Made by a program: the position numbers and the translations under genes
The notes under the pieces: model-generated
What the model was told of the DNA's origin: nothing
The model's database searches: none
The model's input: only the letters and a program-made list of their open reading frames with translations
Source of the DNA: Gaeumannomyces sp. JS-464
Lineage: Eukaryota > Ascomycota > Sordariomycetes > Magnaporthales > Magnaporthaceae
DNA: 64,000 nt
Direction of reading: 5' to 3'
Assembly (NCBI GenBank): GCA_002197995.1
Contig: NGZR01000002.1
Location: 186,001-250,000, forward strand
In this document: piece after piece, positions 25,265-35,942 of the stretch
Position numbering within the stretch: position 1 is the stretch's first letter
Layout of the letters: every line of letters starts with the position of its first letter

Positions 25265-26376
25265 ATGGCCCCTCCAGCCCAGCTCCCGACGCGCCGCATG
25301 GGCAAGAACGGCCCCAAAGTTGCCGCGATGGGCTTTGGCGCCATGAGCCTGGGCTTCGGCCCCGGCCCGAAAGGGTGGGTGCAGCAGATCTTGGCCTGCC
25401 GTGCCATCCATTGTACTACCCGTCGCTAATCTTTGCTTCCGCTCGTTCACGCAGATCCGATGAAGAGCGCCTCGCACTCCTCGACCGCGCCTGGGAGATT
25501 GGCGCCACCAACTGGGACACGGCCGACGTGTACGGCGACTCGGAGGACCTGATCGGCAAGTGGTTCCGCCTGCACCCGGACCGCCGCAACGACATCTACC
25601 TGGCCACCAAGTTTGCCATCCGCCCCCACGCCGACCGCACCTTCGAGTTCGACACCTCGCCCGAGTACTGCCGCGCCTCGTGCGAGGCCAGCCTGCGCCG
25701 CCTCGGCGTCGACCACATCGACCTGTTCTACATCCACCGCCTCGACCCCAAGACGCCCATCGAGAAGACCATGGCTGTCATGGCCGAGCTCGTGCGCGAG
25801 GGCAAGGTCCGCCAGCTTGGCATATCCGAGTGTTCTTCGCGCTCGCTGCGCCGCGCTTACGCAGTGCATCCTATCGCCGCCGTCCAGGTCGAGTACAACC
25901 CCTTCGACCTGGCCATCGAGGGCGCCGAGGGCACCCACCTACTGCAGGCCTGCCGCGAGCTGGGCGTGTCGGTCGTGTGCTACTCGCCCCTGAGCCGCGG
26001 CTTCCTAACCGGCACCGTGCGCTCGCGCGCCGACTTGGACCCGGCCGACATCCGCCTGAGAGTGCCGCGGTACAGCGAGGAGAACTTCCACCACAACCTC
26101 GAGCTTGTTGTCCAGTTGGAGGCCATGGCCCTTGCCAAGGGCTGCACGTCCGCCCAGCTCGCTCTCGCCTGGCTGCTTGCTCAAGGCGACGACATCATCC
26201 CGATCCCTGGAACCAAGAGGGTCGGGTACCTTGAAGAGAATGTGGGCGCCATCCATGTGACCCTGACCCCTGAGGAGGAGGCGCAGATCCGCCGCCAGGT
26301 CGACAAGGCAAACGTAAAGGGCAGCCGTCTAATAGCGGCACTCGAGTTCGAGTACATAGACACGGCCGAGCCGTGA
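25265..26376 (+). CDS. Aldo/keto reductase
   Basis: Cytosolic NADPH-dependent oxidoreductase of the AKR superfamily. Two exons: 25265-25374 and 25455-26376, with an 80-base GT-AG intron. Coding length is 1032 bases, 343 residues, with no frame break. The catalytic tetrad is visible: Asp and Tyr in NWDTADVYG, Lys in LATKF, and His in FYIHRLD. Cofactor-side motifs follow: QVEYNPFDL, VVCYSPLSRGFL and IPIPGTKR. The overall form (short N-terminus GPKVAAMGFGAM, PLSRGFLTG loop) resembles the fungal pyridoxal-reductase/YakC-type clade, but the substrate cannot be read from sequence. Intact motifs and no indels make this one of the cleanest genes in the window. Confidence 0.93.
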
Positions 26377-27014
26377 TGGGCGTTGTGATAGACGCTGTGA
26401 TAGACAACCACCATCCTCCCTGAAGGAATGCCAGCTGGGAGACCACCGTTCGCAGAGGTACCTTAGTGTCAACTCCCATTTTTTACCAGTAGCAAATTCA
26501 TGTGCCTCCGGCCCAGCAAGTTCTTCGCGTCGCACTCGCCCTCAAATACGTCACCGAGCTCAAAATTAAGCCCGAATAGGTAGGTCAATATTGGCAGGAA
26601 CGAAAATCCCGCGGTGTGGCAATGCCGCATCCGTATCTCATCAAGCTGCGCTGTAATGGCGGGGAGAAAACAGGTAGGTACAGCCATGGAATCCGTAGGT
26701 CCTTGCCAACCCAGGACAGTGACACGTGGGGTTGATGACTCCCCCTATTGGGGCCGCGACCCTGGCCGCACATCACCTTGGCATGCGCCTGGGCACAGCG
26801 GCCCCGCGGGGCTCGCACCACCACCCTGTAGAGCAAGGAAGCATTGCATCGATGCCAAGACTCCGTTTAATTATAAGAGCTGAACTTGGCGAGCTGAGTC
26901 TAGGGTGTATTTAACTGAGTGGCCGCCACTCCCGAGCATGGACGATTAGCCCTGTTGCGTCCGTCTTGCCGAGAAGTATTTCGTGCGAACGGGACAGAAT
27001 TCTGCTTCTCTGCC
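26377..27014. other. Intergenic region, no gene seen
   Basis: Between the reductase and the pyrophosphatase. It holds short TAGGTA-type repeats (about 26576-26588 and 26670-26680) but no supportable gene. Small minus-strand frames (26469-26836) lack any motif. Confidence 0.5.
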
Positions 27015-28516
27015 ATGGCCTTTCGCTGTCTTGTCCCCTGGCAGCGGCGTTGCTGGATGTTGTCCAGGCCTTCGACCCCAGCTCTTTTAGCCTGCGTGAA
27101 GTTGGAGGGCGGAACACGTTGGTGAGTTTTGGCGGGGCGCCGCGTTGCGTCTTGATCTCATCGCGCAAGTGGGTTTTAACTTGACTGTTGCTGCCCTCCC
27201 CATTAGGATTGGAGGATTTGGCTCGAGCAGAACGGACACCCGATTTCCTTCTGGCACGACGTTCCTCTGTGGCCAGACGAGTCGAACAAGCAGATTATCA
27301 ACTTTGTCGTTGAGATCCCGAGGTAGCTCTCGATGCTTGAACTGCATAGCTTTTTATCTGTGTTCAAACTCTTTCCCCTAATCGGCACCATTATCTCGTA
27401 ATCAGGTGGCAGGATGCAAAGATCGAAATAAAGCGGAGCGAGCCCCTGAGTAAGTGGTTTCCGTTGTTTCCTTCCATGTTGAAAAGCGTTTCTGACAAGA
27501 AAAGACCCGATATTCCATGATGACCGCCGAGGGGCTCCGAGGTTCGTCGAGAGCGTCTGGCCTCACAAGACCTACCCGTTCATCTACGGCTCGATTCCTC
27601 AAACATGGGAGAGCCCCAACTTCAAGCATGACTTTACAGGGTTTGAAGGGGATAACGATCCCATCGACTTGTTCGACATTGGGCAAGAGTAAGAAAAATC
27701 ACTTGCCAAGTTGCTGCTGGGAGCGTAATTCGAAGGTCAGTATTTTCTTGGTTTGATATGGCAAGACTGACTTCCTCGCAGTGTTGGCTACACTGGACAG
27801 ATAAAGCAGGTTAAAATCCTGGGAGGCCTGGCACCCAATGACGTACGTGAAAACGCTCAGGCAAAATGGTCCAGCGCTTCTGCCCAGATAGATTTCTGAC
27901 ATCAGTTGTTTGCAAATATGGCAGGGAGGAGAGACAGACTGGAAGATCATGGGAATCGACATCAGAGATCCGCTAGCACCCCTTATTAACTGCAAGTTAT
28001 AAGTGGCCCTATTTCTCGCAACCGCTTCAGGCTAACTGGCGAGAATATCAACAGCCTGGCAGGACGTCGAGAAATACCGCCCCGGCACAGCGCAGGGCTT
28101 CAGAGACTGGTTCACAGTACGTGCAGACATTATGCTGGCCAAGATCACGAAGCTATTGCAACTGACACAGACTGCCCTCCCATCCTCCCGTGCAGTACTA
28201 CAAGGTGGCCCGCGGGGACGGCGTCATCCCCATCATCGGCGAGACGTATCAGAACGTGACGCTGATGCAGGACGTGCTCGAGAAGAGCCACAAGTCCTGG
28301 TGGGGCGAGGTGGACAGCAACGAGATCAACTACAACCAGACATCACGGCCCGACATTGCGCGCAGCTATATCAGCAGGTGCCGGACGACGCGTGCGCTGG
28401 GCATCCCGGAACAGTCTGATGTCAGGCCAGCAGCGACGAAGCCTGGCGCCTACGAGCAGTGGTACTACCTTGACGACAAGTTTGAGCTGATCAAGGTGCC
28501 GGGAGGGGCTCGTTGA
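27015..28516 (+). CDS. Family I inorganic pyrophosphatase with apparent signal peptide
   Basis: Hydrolyses pyrophosphate to phosphate with Mg2+. Family motifs: NFVVEIPRW, PHKTYPFIYGSIPQTWE, the metal-binding signature GDNDPIDLFDIG, and GETDWKIMGIDIRDPLAPL. Eight exons fit: 27015-27121, 27207-27322, 27406-27449, 27505-27688, 27782-27842, 27925-27991, 28055-28116 and 28196-28516. All phases match if one C is added to the CCCC at 27035-27038, giving 963 bases and 320 residues. With that base the N-terminus reads MAFRCLVPLAAALLDVVQA, a signal-peptide-like segment ahead of NTLDWRIWLEQNG. It is therefore probably a secreted paralogue, not the cytosolic housekeeping enzyme. Intron 6 (27992-28054) uses a GC donor (GCAAGT). 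Sequence between the motifs diverges from cytosolic enzymes. Confidence 0.88.
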
Positions 28517-29277
28517 GTGGCGCGCTGTCGTTTAGCTGGTGAAGGTGTTGAAAGAAGCTGCCGGATTGGGGACTTGCGAAAGATCATGACGTCGGGGGCA
28601 GGCGGGGCGTGGCGTGGGTGGTGGTGACGAATTAGGCAGGTCCGAAAGCGGCGCCTGAAGCTTGACCGTAACTGCCGGCTTCATGGTGCCACCTAGTGGC
28701 TGCGCGGGCACGCGGGTTGCTGACTTGGCACTGGAGCGGGCGGCTCCTCGAGGCAGGTGGCATCGATGAGGGATCAAGGCAGGTGGCATTGACAAGAAAC
28801 GACCAATAGAGGGCGTTGTTTCCGGGTTCAAATTGATGCATCAACTGCATGCGTGCATGCATGCCGCCGCCCCCTGCCATCTCCATTTGACGGGGGCGAA
28901 ATTCAGTGCTGCCTCTTCGTTTCCTGCCGCCGATTGGCGTCGCCAGGATGGCCCAATCCCGGCCAGGTAAGCCCCGGGATCCCATCCGTCAACGTCGGAC
29001 GGAGAAATCGGGCAGTTGCCCTCGTTTGGTTTTGTTTTTCCGTCTCCCCGCCCCCCTATGTCCAATTCTCCTTAGAAGGCGCCATCTGTCCATCCTCCAT
29101 CCTTCCTCCCAGGCCAGACTGGCTGTCCACCAGGGCGCCGGAAATTCCGCATCCCCTTTGTCTGTCTCAGCCTGCACTCGCAGCCTTCAGCCAAACATTC
29201 CAGCCGCTCGCTGTCTGGCCTGCTAGCCGAAGGGACGAGTCGACCAGAGAGGACGCGCGCCACCAGCCACCGCCGAA
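28517..29277. other. Intergenic region upstream of the carboxypeptidase
   Basis: Mostly promoter and pyrimidine-rich leader of the carboxypeptidase gene (28990-29270). A small self-complementary GCATGC-rich stretch lies at 28848-28864. Open frames are motif-free. Confidence 0.5.
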
Positions 29278-30559
29278 ATGCGACTGTCGCTCAGCACCTC
29301 GGCCACGGCGCTTCTTTTGCCGCTGCTGGCCGCCACAGGCGCGCGCTGCGCCGTTGTCGAGCCGCGCACTGTTTCCTATGATGGCTACAAGGTCTTTCGC
29401 CTGTCGGTCGGCGACCAGGTCGACCGCGTGAACGCCATCGTGAGCGACCTCTCGCTGGCCACCTGGAAGGGCGCCCCGCGCAGCAACGCCATGGCCGACA
29501 TCGTCGTTGCCCCCGGCCAGCTGGACCAGTTCCGGGCCCGCACGGCAGGCATGGACATGATCACCATGCACGAGGACCTCGGCGCCGCCATCGCCGACGA
29601 GTCCTCGTTCGGTTGTACGCGGCTGGCTCGGCCAACAGCACGTGGTTCCTCCTACCACGCCTACGCCGAGCACCAGCAGTGGCTCAAGGACGTCCAGGCC
29701 GCCTTCCCCAAGAACACGGCCCTGGTCTCGGCTGGCAAGTCGCTCGAGGGGCGAGACCTGGCTGGCATCCACATCTTTGGCAGCGCAGGCAAGGGCGCCA
29801 AGCCCGCTGTCGTCTTCCACGGCACTGTGCACGCCCGCGAGTGGATCAGCACCATGACGGTCGAGTACCTCGCCTGGACTCTGGCTTCGGGCTACGGCTC
29901 GTCTGGCGAAGTCACCGCTTTCGTCGACAAGTACGACTTCTACATCTTCCCCATAGTCAACCCGGACGGTTTCAGCTACACCCAGACAAACGACCGCATG
30001 TGGCGCAAGAACCGCCAGCCCACCGGTGGTAGTTCTTGCCGCGGCCATGACATCAACCGCAACTGGGACTTCAAATGGAACGTCAGGGGCGGTGCCTCCA
30101 CCAACCCGTGTGCCGACGACTTCAAGGGCGCCGCCCCGCTGACGCGCCCGAGACACGTGCCCTCGCCTCGTGGCTGGGCGCCACCAAGAAAGCCCAAGGC
30201 CTCAAGCTCTTCATCGACTTCCACGCCTATTCGCAGCTGTTCATGACCCTTATGGCTGGTCCTGCACCGCGCAGCCTGAGCGCGGCACCGAGCTGGTGGC
30301 CCTGGCCAAGGGTGCCGTCGCCGCCATCCAAAAGGTCCACGGCACCGTGTACAAGGCCGGCCCCATTTGCACCACCATCTACCAGGCCACCGGCAGCAGC
30401 GTCGACTACGTCAACGACGTCGTCAAGGCCGACTACACCTTCACCGAGGAGCTGCGCGACACGGGCAACTATGGGTTCCTGCTGCCAGCCTCGCAGATCG
30501 TGCCCACGGCCGAGGAGACTTTTGCCGGCGTCCGCTACCTGCTGCAAAACATGAAGTGA
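29278..30559 (+). CDS. Secreted zinc carboxypeptidase, M14A (carboxypeptidase A type)
   Basis: Extracellular exopeptidase. Signal peptide at residues 1-24 (MRLSLSTSATALLLPLLAAT), then a propeptide (VFRLSVGDQVDRVNAI). The metallo domain shows Zn ligands in HAREW (HxxE) and in FIDFHAYSQL, substrate-binding HDINRNWDFKW, and the general-base Glu in FTEELRDTGNYGF. No intron is evident. Four single-base breaks: one T short at 29613-29614 and one C extra at 29648-29649 (compensating), one G short at about 30138, and one C short at 30247-30249. After these the coding length is about 427 codons, normal for fungal secreted M14A enzymes such as MCPA. Its neighbours are also mostly secreted. Confidence 0.9.
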
Positions 30560-31405
30560 GGGAGAAGAATGTGGGGTGCACGAGGGAGGAGGACGGCACT
30601 CCCCAGGCGGGTTCGAGGCACGGGTGCCCCAAGGGATCGATCGGTGTATGCATCCGCCCTGGGCTCACTGGCGCTCTCTTTGGAATTCGCGGTAAATAAG
30701 ACTGGACAGGAGGGAGATCGGCAAGACCATGGACCATTGCAGCAGAAAGACACTAGTCAAAATCCAACACGGCTTCTGAGATCAACAGGACGTCAAAGAC
30801 TCGGTGGGCCAGATTACTCTGGTCCCGAATGCGTGCCTTTGGCATGTGTTGTCAGCGACGAGTGAAACAAGCGAGATTTCCGAAGGTAGCAGAGAGATGA
30901 GCGCTGGCATAGACGATCAAGACTCCTCAGCCGCTATTGGCGTGATTCCCAAGGTGAGACACCGCGGCCGTGGCTCGACCGAATCCAGTCCCCGACTCGG
31001 AGGCGAGGCAGCATTCCGCGCCGCCACAAGGGCGAAAACAAACAACAGGCCAAACAGAGTTGGCCCATTGCCGAAAGCCTGCTTGCGCGGGCGGCATGGC
31101 GGACGGATGCAGAGACGCAGCGCTCCCAGTGACACGATGGTGATCGCTGCTCCATCCGGCCCCTGACACTGGCGTCCATCCCGTGTATATAAGTCGCGCC
31201 GTCGTCCCCCATCAACTCTTCAACTTTCCCCTTCTCCCCAGGCTTCCCAGCAATCAAGAGAGCTTTCTTCTCAGTCACTCTTTAGCCCCCTCAGTCACTC
31301 ATTACCCCTGTCGCTCTCTCAAACTTGCCCTTCAAGCTTCCCTCAACCTCATATACCCTGGTATCCAGCCTTGCCCTCTTGAACGCAGATCTGCCACTGG
31401 TTACG
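30560..31405. other. Promoter region of the WSC protein gene
   Basis: No gene is supportable. The right end is a CT-rich leader (31195-31400) downstream of a TATA box at 31186. Chance frames occur on both strands at 30800-31280. Confidence 0.55.
31186..31193 (+). promoter_or_regulatory. TATA box of the WSC protein gene
   Basis: TATATAAG lies 213-220 bases upstream of the ATG at 31406 and is followed by a pyrimidine-rich leader. This is the strongest core-promoter match in this part of the window. Confidence 0.65.
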
Positions 31406-33408
31406 ATGCGGTCCTCTCTCGGAACGTACGGGCTGGCCCTGGCCTCTCTGGCCTCGCTTGTCTCGGCTGCTGTTGGGTTCAACACGGCCGATGCCGACTT
31501 TTCACTGGCCCCTGTCTATAAGCTGGAACCTGCGGCCCTGCCCGGCGCCGGCAAAGTCATCAGGGCCGACGACAACCGAGGCGTCGACGGAAAAGTCTAG
31601 TGAGTACCCTGAGCCCGGTTCCCGAGGCTTGATGGCCTATGACTGACGCCAGCTGCTTTACCCCACCAACAGCGTCATGGACAGCAGGGACAAGACCACC
31701 ACCTTGGTCGATGGTGGGCCGGACGCAACGCAGCAACGGTACCTGGAGGTGGATATCCCGGTCGCATGGCCGACGGGCGCGACCGTTGGTGCTGCCTTTG
31801 GCATCAAGGTGGAGTTCCTGGCCTCGGATGTGGACTCGCACTACCTCAGTGGCACCGTGACTGCCGATGACACCACCACGTTGGGCTGCGGCATGTGGGT
31901 TCTGGCCACATGGGGCGACGAGAACGTCAAGCAGCCGGGCACAACCACCCAGGCCGCATTCCCCGGAACCTGTGGTTTGGCAAGGGGCTTCCTCCTCGCA
32001 AAGTCACCGAGCCCACGCAGTACGACACGGGGTACGGCGTCGGTGGTGTTGGCCTGGAGCTCTTGGTTCCCGAGAACTTCGATGAGCAGTCCCAAAAGCT
32101 CATCGTCCACGTCAGGCAGGTTTGCGACGACGCGCAGACCCCGGGCAACCCGTCCGCTACGCCCCCGACCGAGGGCACAGACCCCGTGGCCAACGACTTC
32201 CTGCTCACGCGGGTTCAGGTTTACCTCGTGAACCCGGTCGAGCCACCCAGCACCACCACCGACCCTGTCCCGTCTGGCACTGACGAGCCCGTCCCGTCTG
32301 GCACCGACGAGCCCGTCCCGACTGGTACCGACGAGCCCGTCCCCACTGGTACCGACGGCCCTGTACCCACTGAGGAGCCGACTGGCGCCCCCACTGGCGG
32401 CAACAACACCTCGAGCCCGACCACCACCCCTGGCCCTGTCCCCACCGGCGATGCTGCCCTCCCCGGCCCGGTCCGCATTGGCGACTACAAGTACGCCGGA
32501 TGTGCCAGCTCGCCGCCACCTTCGGCGGGCACCTCGCCTTTCGTCCTTGCTGCTACCCGTGCCGACAACAGCCTCGACGTTTGCGCTGGCATCTGCCAGA
32601 GCCAGAACAAGACTCTATCGGGCACCTCTGGAGCGTATGTGGCCCTGCTTACCCCTTATTCCCACTTTCATCAAGGAGACCGTTGACTGACGCACTTTCG
32701 AATAGTGACTGCTACTGCGGCAACGGCGAGGCCACCTCGCTGAGCACCGTTGACAACGCGTCGTGCGACATCCCCTGCCCTGGCAAGCCTGAACAGTCTT
32801 GCGGTGGTCGCCTCCTGCTCAGCAAGCGCTACCTCCAGGCCCGCCAGGCCCCGCCCCAGGGCGTGCTCCTGACCGTCTACGTCTTCGCCCCTGCCGACGA
32901 CACCACCACCACCGTCGCTCCCCCTACGCCCACCGGCAGCGGCACCACCATCAACAATATCAACAACATTAACAACACCAACAACAACGTCAACAATGCC
33001 AACGTCAGCGTCAACATCATGGTGCCCGTTGCCTGCCTGCCCGGTGCCTGCGAGACCGAGGTCTACTACGAGCGCGTGTGCGAGGTTTGCAAGCCCGATG
33101 AGGAGGCCTGGAGGCCCATCAAGTGCGCCGGCGACGCCTGCGTCAACAAGCCCGTCTGCCGCCCCGAGTCCGCCCCCAAGTGCGTTGACGAGTGCTGGGT
33201 GAAGGCTCCCTGCACCGACTGCGACGGCGGCGTCGTTTACAAGCCCCAGGCTCAGCCCGTCGCCCCCGAGCACACCGCCGCCGCGGTTCCCGAGAAGACC
33301 GCGGCCGCCCCCATGCCCGTCTACACGGCCGGCGCCCGCGCCTTCGCTGCCAACATGGGCTCTCTGGTCGCCGCTCTTGCGCCCATGGCTGTTGTTTTCT
33401 TCGCTTAA
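31406..33408 (+). CDS. WSC-domain cell-surface protein with probable GPI anchor
   Basis: Secreted wall or membrane protein. Signal peptide at residues 1-22 (MRSSLGTYGLALASLASL). An N-terminal domain of about 240 residues (LEVDIPVAWPTGATVGAAFG ... QKLIVHVRQVC) is not recognised. Next come a linker with five PVP[S/T]GTD units, a WSC domain (YKYAGCAS, CAGICQSQNK, DCYCGNGEA, CDIPCPGKPEQSCGG), an Asn-rich stretch (NNINNINNTNNNVNN), a Cys-rich segment (CLPGACETEVYYERVCEVC, CVDECWVKAPCTDC) and a hydrophobic tail fitting GPI attachment. Three exons: 31406-31599, 31673-32634 and 32706-33408, GT-AG introns. One C is missing at 31961-31966 (CCCCGG); with it the length is 1860 bases, 619 residues. WSC domains bind glycans or act as wall-stress sensors. 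There is no cytoplasmic kinase or signalling tail, so a structural or carbohydrate-binding role is likelier. Confidence 0.87.
32266..32365 (+). repeat. Tandem coding repeat, PVP[S/T]GTD units
   Basis: Five copies of a 24-base unit encoding PVP[S/T]GTDE/G lie in the linker of the WSC protein. Such Pro/Thr-rich repeats act as O-glycosylated stalks and tend to vary in copy number between strains. Confidence 0.85.
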
Positions 33409-33741
33409 ACCGGTGTTGGCATTTTCTGTCCTTCCATGGACGTCTCGTGTTGGTTTGTTTTGCTGGCGTTTTTGGGATACGAAATCGGATGGGTAATACG
33501 CGTGCAATCCTAACGAGGCTTGGAGCTTGGTACATTTTGTTCGTTCAGGGGATTGGGGCAACAGTTTATTCATATAAGTTACTTATAATAATCATACTGG
33601 GATTGCACCTTTTCGCAGACAACAGGTCCACCGAATGGGGGTTTGAGGGCTGAAGTATGTAAGGTGGTAGGATCCAATTCTTCGGCGTTGTGACACTACT
33701 TACTAATACATGCTACATGATAAAAATAATACAAAAAGGGG
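33409..33741. other. 3' region of the WSC gene bordering a transposon
   Basis: The sequence becomes AT-rich toward the left end of the pogo element (33744). It should hold the 3' untranslated region of the WSC gene. No gene was seen. Confidence 0.6.
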
Positions 33742-33743
33742 TA

Positions 33744-33788
33744 ACGTGGTCCATCAGCGAGTCGCGCATATCACCGAGTCGCGCATTT
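33744..33788 (+). repeat. Left terminal inverted repeat of the pogo/Fot1 element
   Basis: Pairs with 35558-35602 over about 45 bases. This copy keeps G and C at each position where the right copy has A or T, so it is close to the ancestral sequence. Confidence 0.9.
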
Positions 33789-33841
33789 TCCATCGCGATA
33801 CGCGTTTCCCAATTCCAATTTCAATTTCTCAACAACCACAA

Positions 33842-35453
33842 ATGGCATCGACATCGAAAAAAGCTAGGATTGTTCTTGCCATGCAGGCAATCCAATCTAC
33901 TCGTGGATTGAGTTTGCGTTCGGCAGCTAAAATCTACGATATTCCTAAATCCACCATGCGCGACCGACGCGCCGGCCGATTTGCTCGACGTGACAGTATG
34001 CCCAAATTACGGAAATTAACGGAATCCGAAAAGGAGGCGCTTATTAAATATATACTCGAGCTGGACTTTCGCGCATTTCCTCCCCGGCCTTTTGGTGTTA
34101 AAAATATGGCTAACCGATTGCTCGCCGAACGTAACGCGGGCATCGTCGGCAAATGCTAGGTCGAAAAGTTTATTAAACGCCGCGCAAAGCTCGGTACGCG
34201 TTAAATTCGAAAATACGATTACGAAAAGGCCAAATGCGAAAATCCCAAACTCGTATTTGCGTAATTTAACTTTATATAAAATATTATAGCTAAATATGGC
34301 ATTTAAAATAACGATATTTATAATTTCGACGAAACCGGCTTTTTTATAAGCATAATCGCTACCGTTATAATTATTACAACGTTAAAAGGCCGTAATAAAG
34401 CAAAATTGGTTTAGCTTAGCAACCAGGAATGGGCTATAGTTATTTAAAAGGTTAATTATTGCGGTTAAGCGGTTTTTTTTTTATTATCGTTAAAAGGCAG
34501 TACTATTTGGCCAATTGGTATTCGAAAACCGACTTTTTACGCAACTAGGTTATTGTAATAAGCGCTAACGGGTGGATTACAAATAAGCTCGGTTTAAAAT
34601 AAATTCGGCATTTCGATAAATATATTACGTTACGCGCAAAAAGCTTTTATCGTTTGTTAATACTAAACGGTTACGAAAGCCACCATTCGACGGATTTCGA
34701 GCTTTACTATTAAAAATATAACATTATTACGCTTTGCATGCCTTCGTATTTATTTTACTTTTTTTAACCGCTTAACGTTAAATGTTTTAGCCCGCTAAAA
34801 AAGGCGTACGGTTAACAAATCGAAAACCTAATAAAATTGCACGTTAACCACGTAATTAAAGTCGAATTCCTTTCGGCGTTTAAAACGGCATTTTTAAATT
34901 TTATAACCGAAAAAAACATTTAAAAAGGTTTCCGAAAAGCTGGCTTTGCTTTTTTTAATCCGGATTTAGTTTTGGAAAAGCTAAATGTAAAGCTACGAAT
35001 TTTAACTCCCCCGAAGGAGCTTTTAAACAACGCCGAACTTTGGACTTTTAAAACGCTTTAAACAGCTAGGGACGCAATTTCGCAATCCGAATATATTAAA
35101 ACTCGGATTTCCAATTACCGGAGCAGCTTTCCGATACCTATATTAGCGGTTGTAAACCAGCTAACGAAAAAGGCCAAAGCAATTATGCATTGGGTTAACC
35201 TTTTGGAAAAAGAGTGCTGCAGGTTACGAAAGGCGAACGAGGTACTAAATAAACGCCGAAGGGCCAAAAAAACACGTGTTAAGCTAGGAGGGTTATTTAC
35301 TGTAAACGAGGTACGAAATGTTCTAAACCAGCAGGAGTTAAATGGATAACTATAGCAAAAAATACGCGACTATGGGGTTAGGAAAAGAGGGCGACGATAA
35401 TTCGTCGGCGATGTGGCACTTGCGGCAAAATCGGACATAATGCGCGCATTTGT
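33842..35453 (+). pseudogene. Degenerate pogo-family (CENP-B/DDE) transposase
   Basis: Starts at ATG 33842 and is open to 34159: residues about 8-55 form a psq-type helix-turn-helix (SLRSAAKIYDIPKSTMRDR), followed by the start of a CENP-B-type DNA-binding region. Beyond the TAG at 34157-34159 the frame can be followed through many stops. The first catalytic Asp region (YNFDETGF, about 34318-34341) is recognisable, as is PLNVKCFSPLKKAYG with an extension near 34780-34815. A C-terminal CCHC zinc knuckle (CGTCGKIGHNARIC) lies at 35412-35453. The knuckle is a known extra of some fungal pogo transposases. Stops arise mostly as TAA/TAG where CAA, CAG or TGG would be expected, consistent with RIP. 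Confidence 0.88.
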
Positions 35454-35557
35454 TAAGAAGAAGTAAAGATGTCCGATGTATATAATTCCGAGTAGTTTGA
35501 ATGGATTCCTGGCGTTATTGGGTTGGCATGCGCGTCGATGGACCGGAGGTCGGGTGT

Positions 35558-35602
35558 GGGTGCGCGATTCGGTGATATGCGCGATTTACTGATGGACTAC
35601 GT
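35558..35602 (-). repeat. Right terminal inverted repeat of the pogo/Fot1 element
   Basis: Inverted partner of 33744-33788. It differs from it only by transitions in the direction expected from RIP. Confidence 0.9.
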
Positions 35603-35604
35603 TA

Positions 35605-35942
35605 TACAAAACATGAGAAGGTGTCGAGACATAAAAAACCGCTAAGAAGCACCGCACTGGCACAGAGAAAACCGCCCACCAAAGAAAAAAAAAGACAACG
35701 CCGAAAGGCTGCCGATGTCAATGGCCACAAATGCTAAACTCCGGGCCGAAAATATGCAGAAAAAGCCGCCAGAAAAGAAGAACAAAAAAATAAACGCCGT
35801 CCATGCGTAAAACAAATATTGGGCAGAAGCAAAGAAGAAAGAAGAAAAGAAAATCGGTGCTCGTCCGTCACCACTTGCCGATTCATCTCAGCTTGTGCGG
35901 TGCGGACCGTGGCTGCCCCAGGAAGCGAAGGCGGCGCTCGGT
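35605..35942. other. Flank between transposon and peptide-precursor gene
   Basis: A-rich but without the RIP pattern seen inside the element, so the mutation stops at the transposon edge. No gene was seen. The left part may hold the 3' untranslated region of the minus-strand precursor gene. Confidence 0.5.

Larger units (their letters stand above)
33744..35602 (+). mobile_element. Pogo/Fot1-type DNA transposon, complete but RIP-mutated
   Basis: A 1859-base element flanked by TA target duplications (33742-33743 and 35603-35604). Terminal inverted repeats of about 45 bases begin ACGTGGTCCATCAGCGAGTC on the left; the right end, read inverted, begins ACGTAGTCCATCAGTAAATC. Every difference between the two ends is a C/T or G/A transition. 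Within the left repeat, GAGTCGCGCAT occurs twice (33759-33769 and 33776-33786), as subterminal repeats do in this group. Size, TA target and repeat length match Fot1-like elements. The transposase is open only at its start and is listed separately. From about 34160 to the right end the DNA is AT-rich and poor in CpA/TpG, the mark of repeat-induced point mutation. The element cannot make its own transposase. Confidence 0.93.

Noticed and set aside
32996..33202. Alternative frame in the Cys-rich end of the WSC gene
   Set aside because: Overlaps the firmly supported frame with its cysteine pattern and GPI tail.
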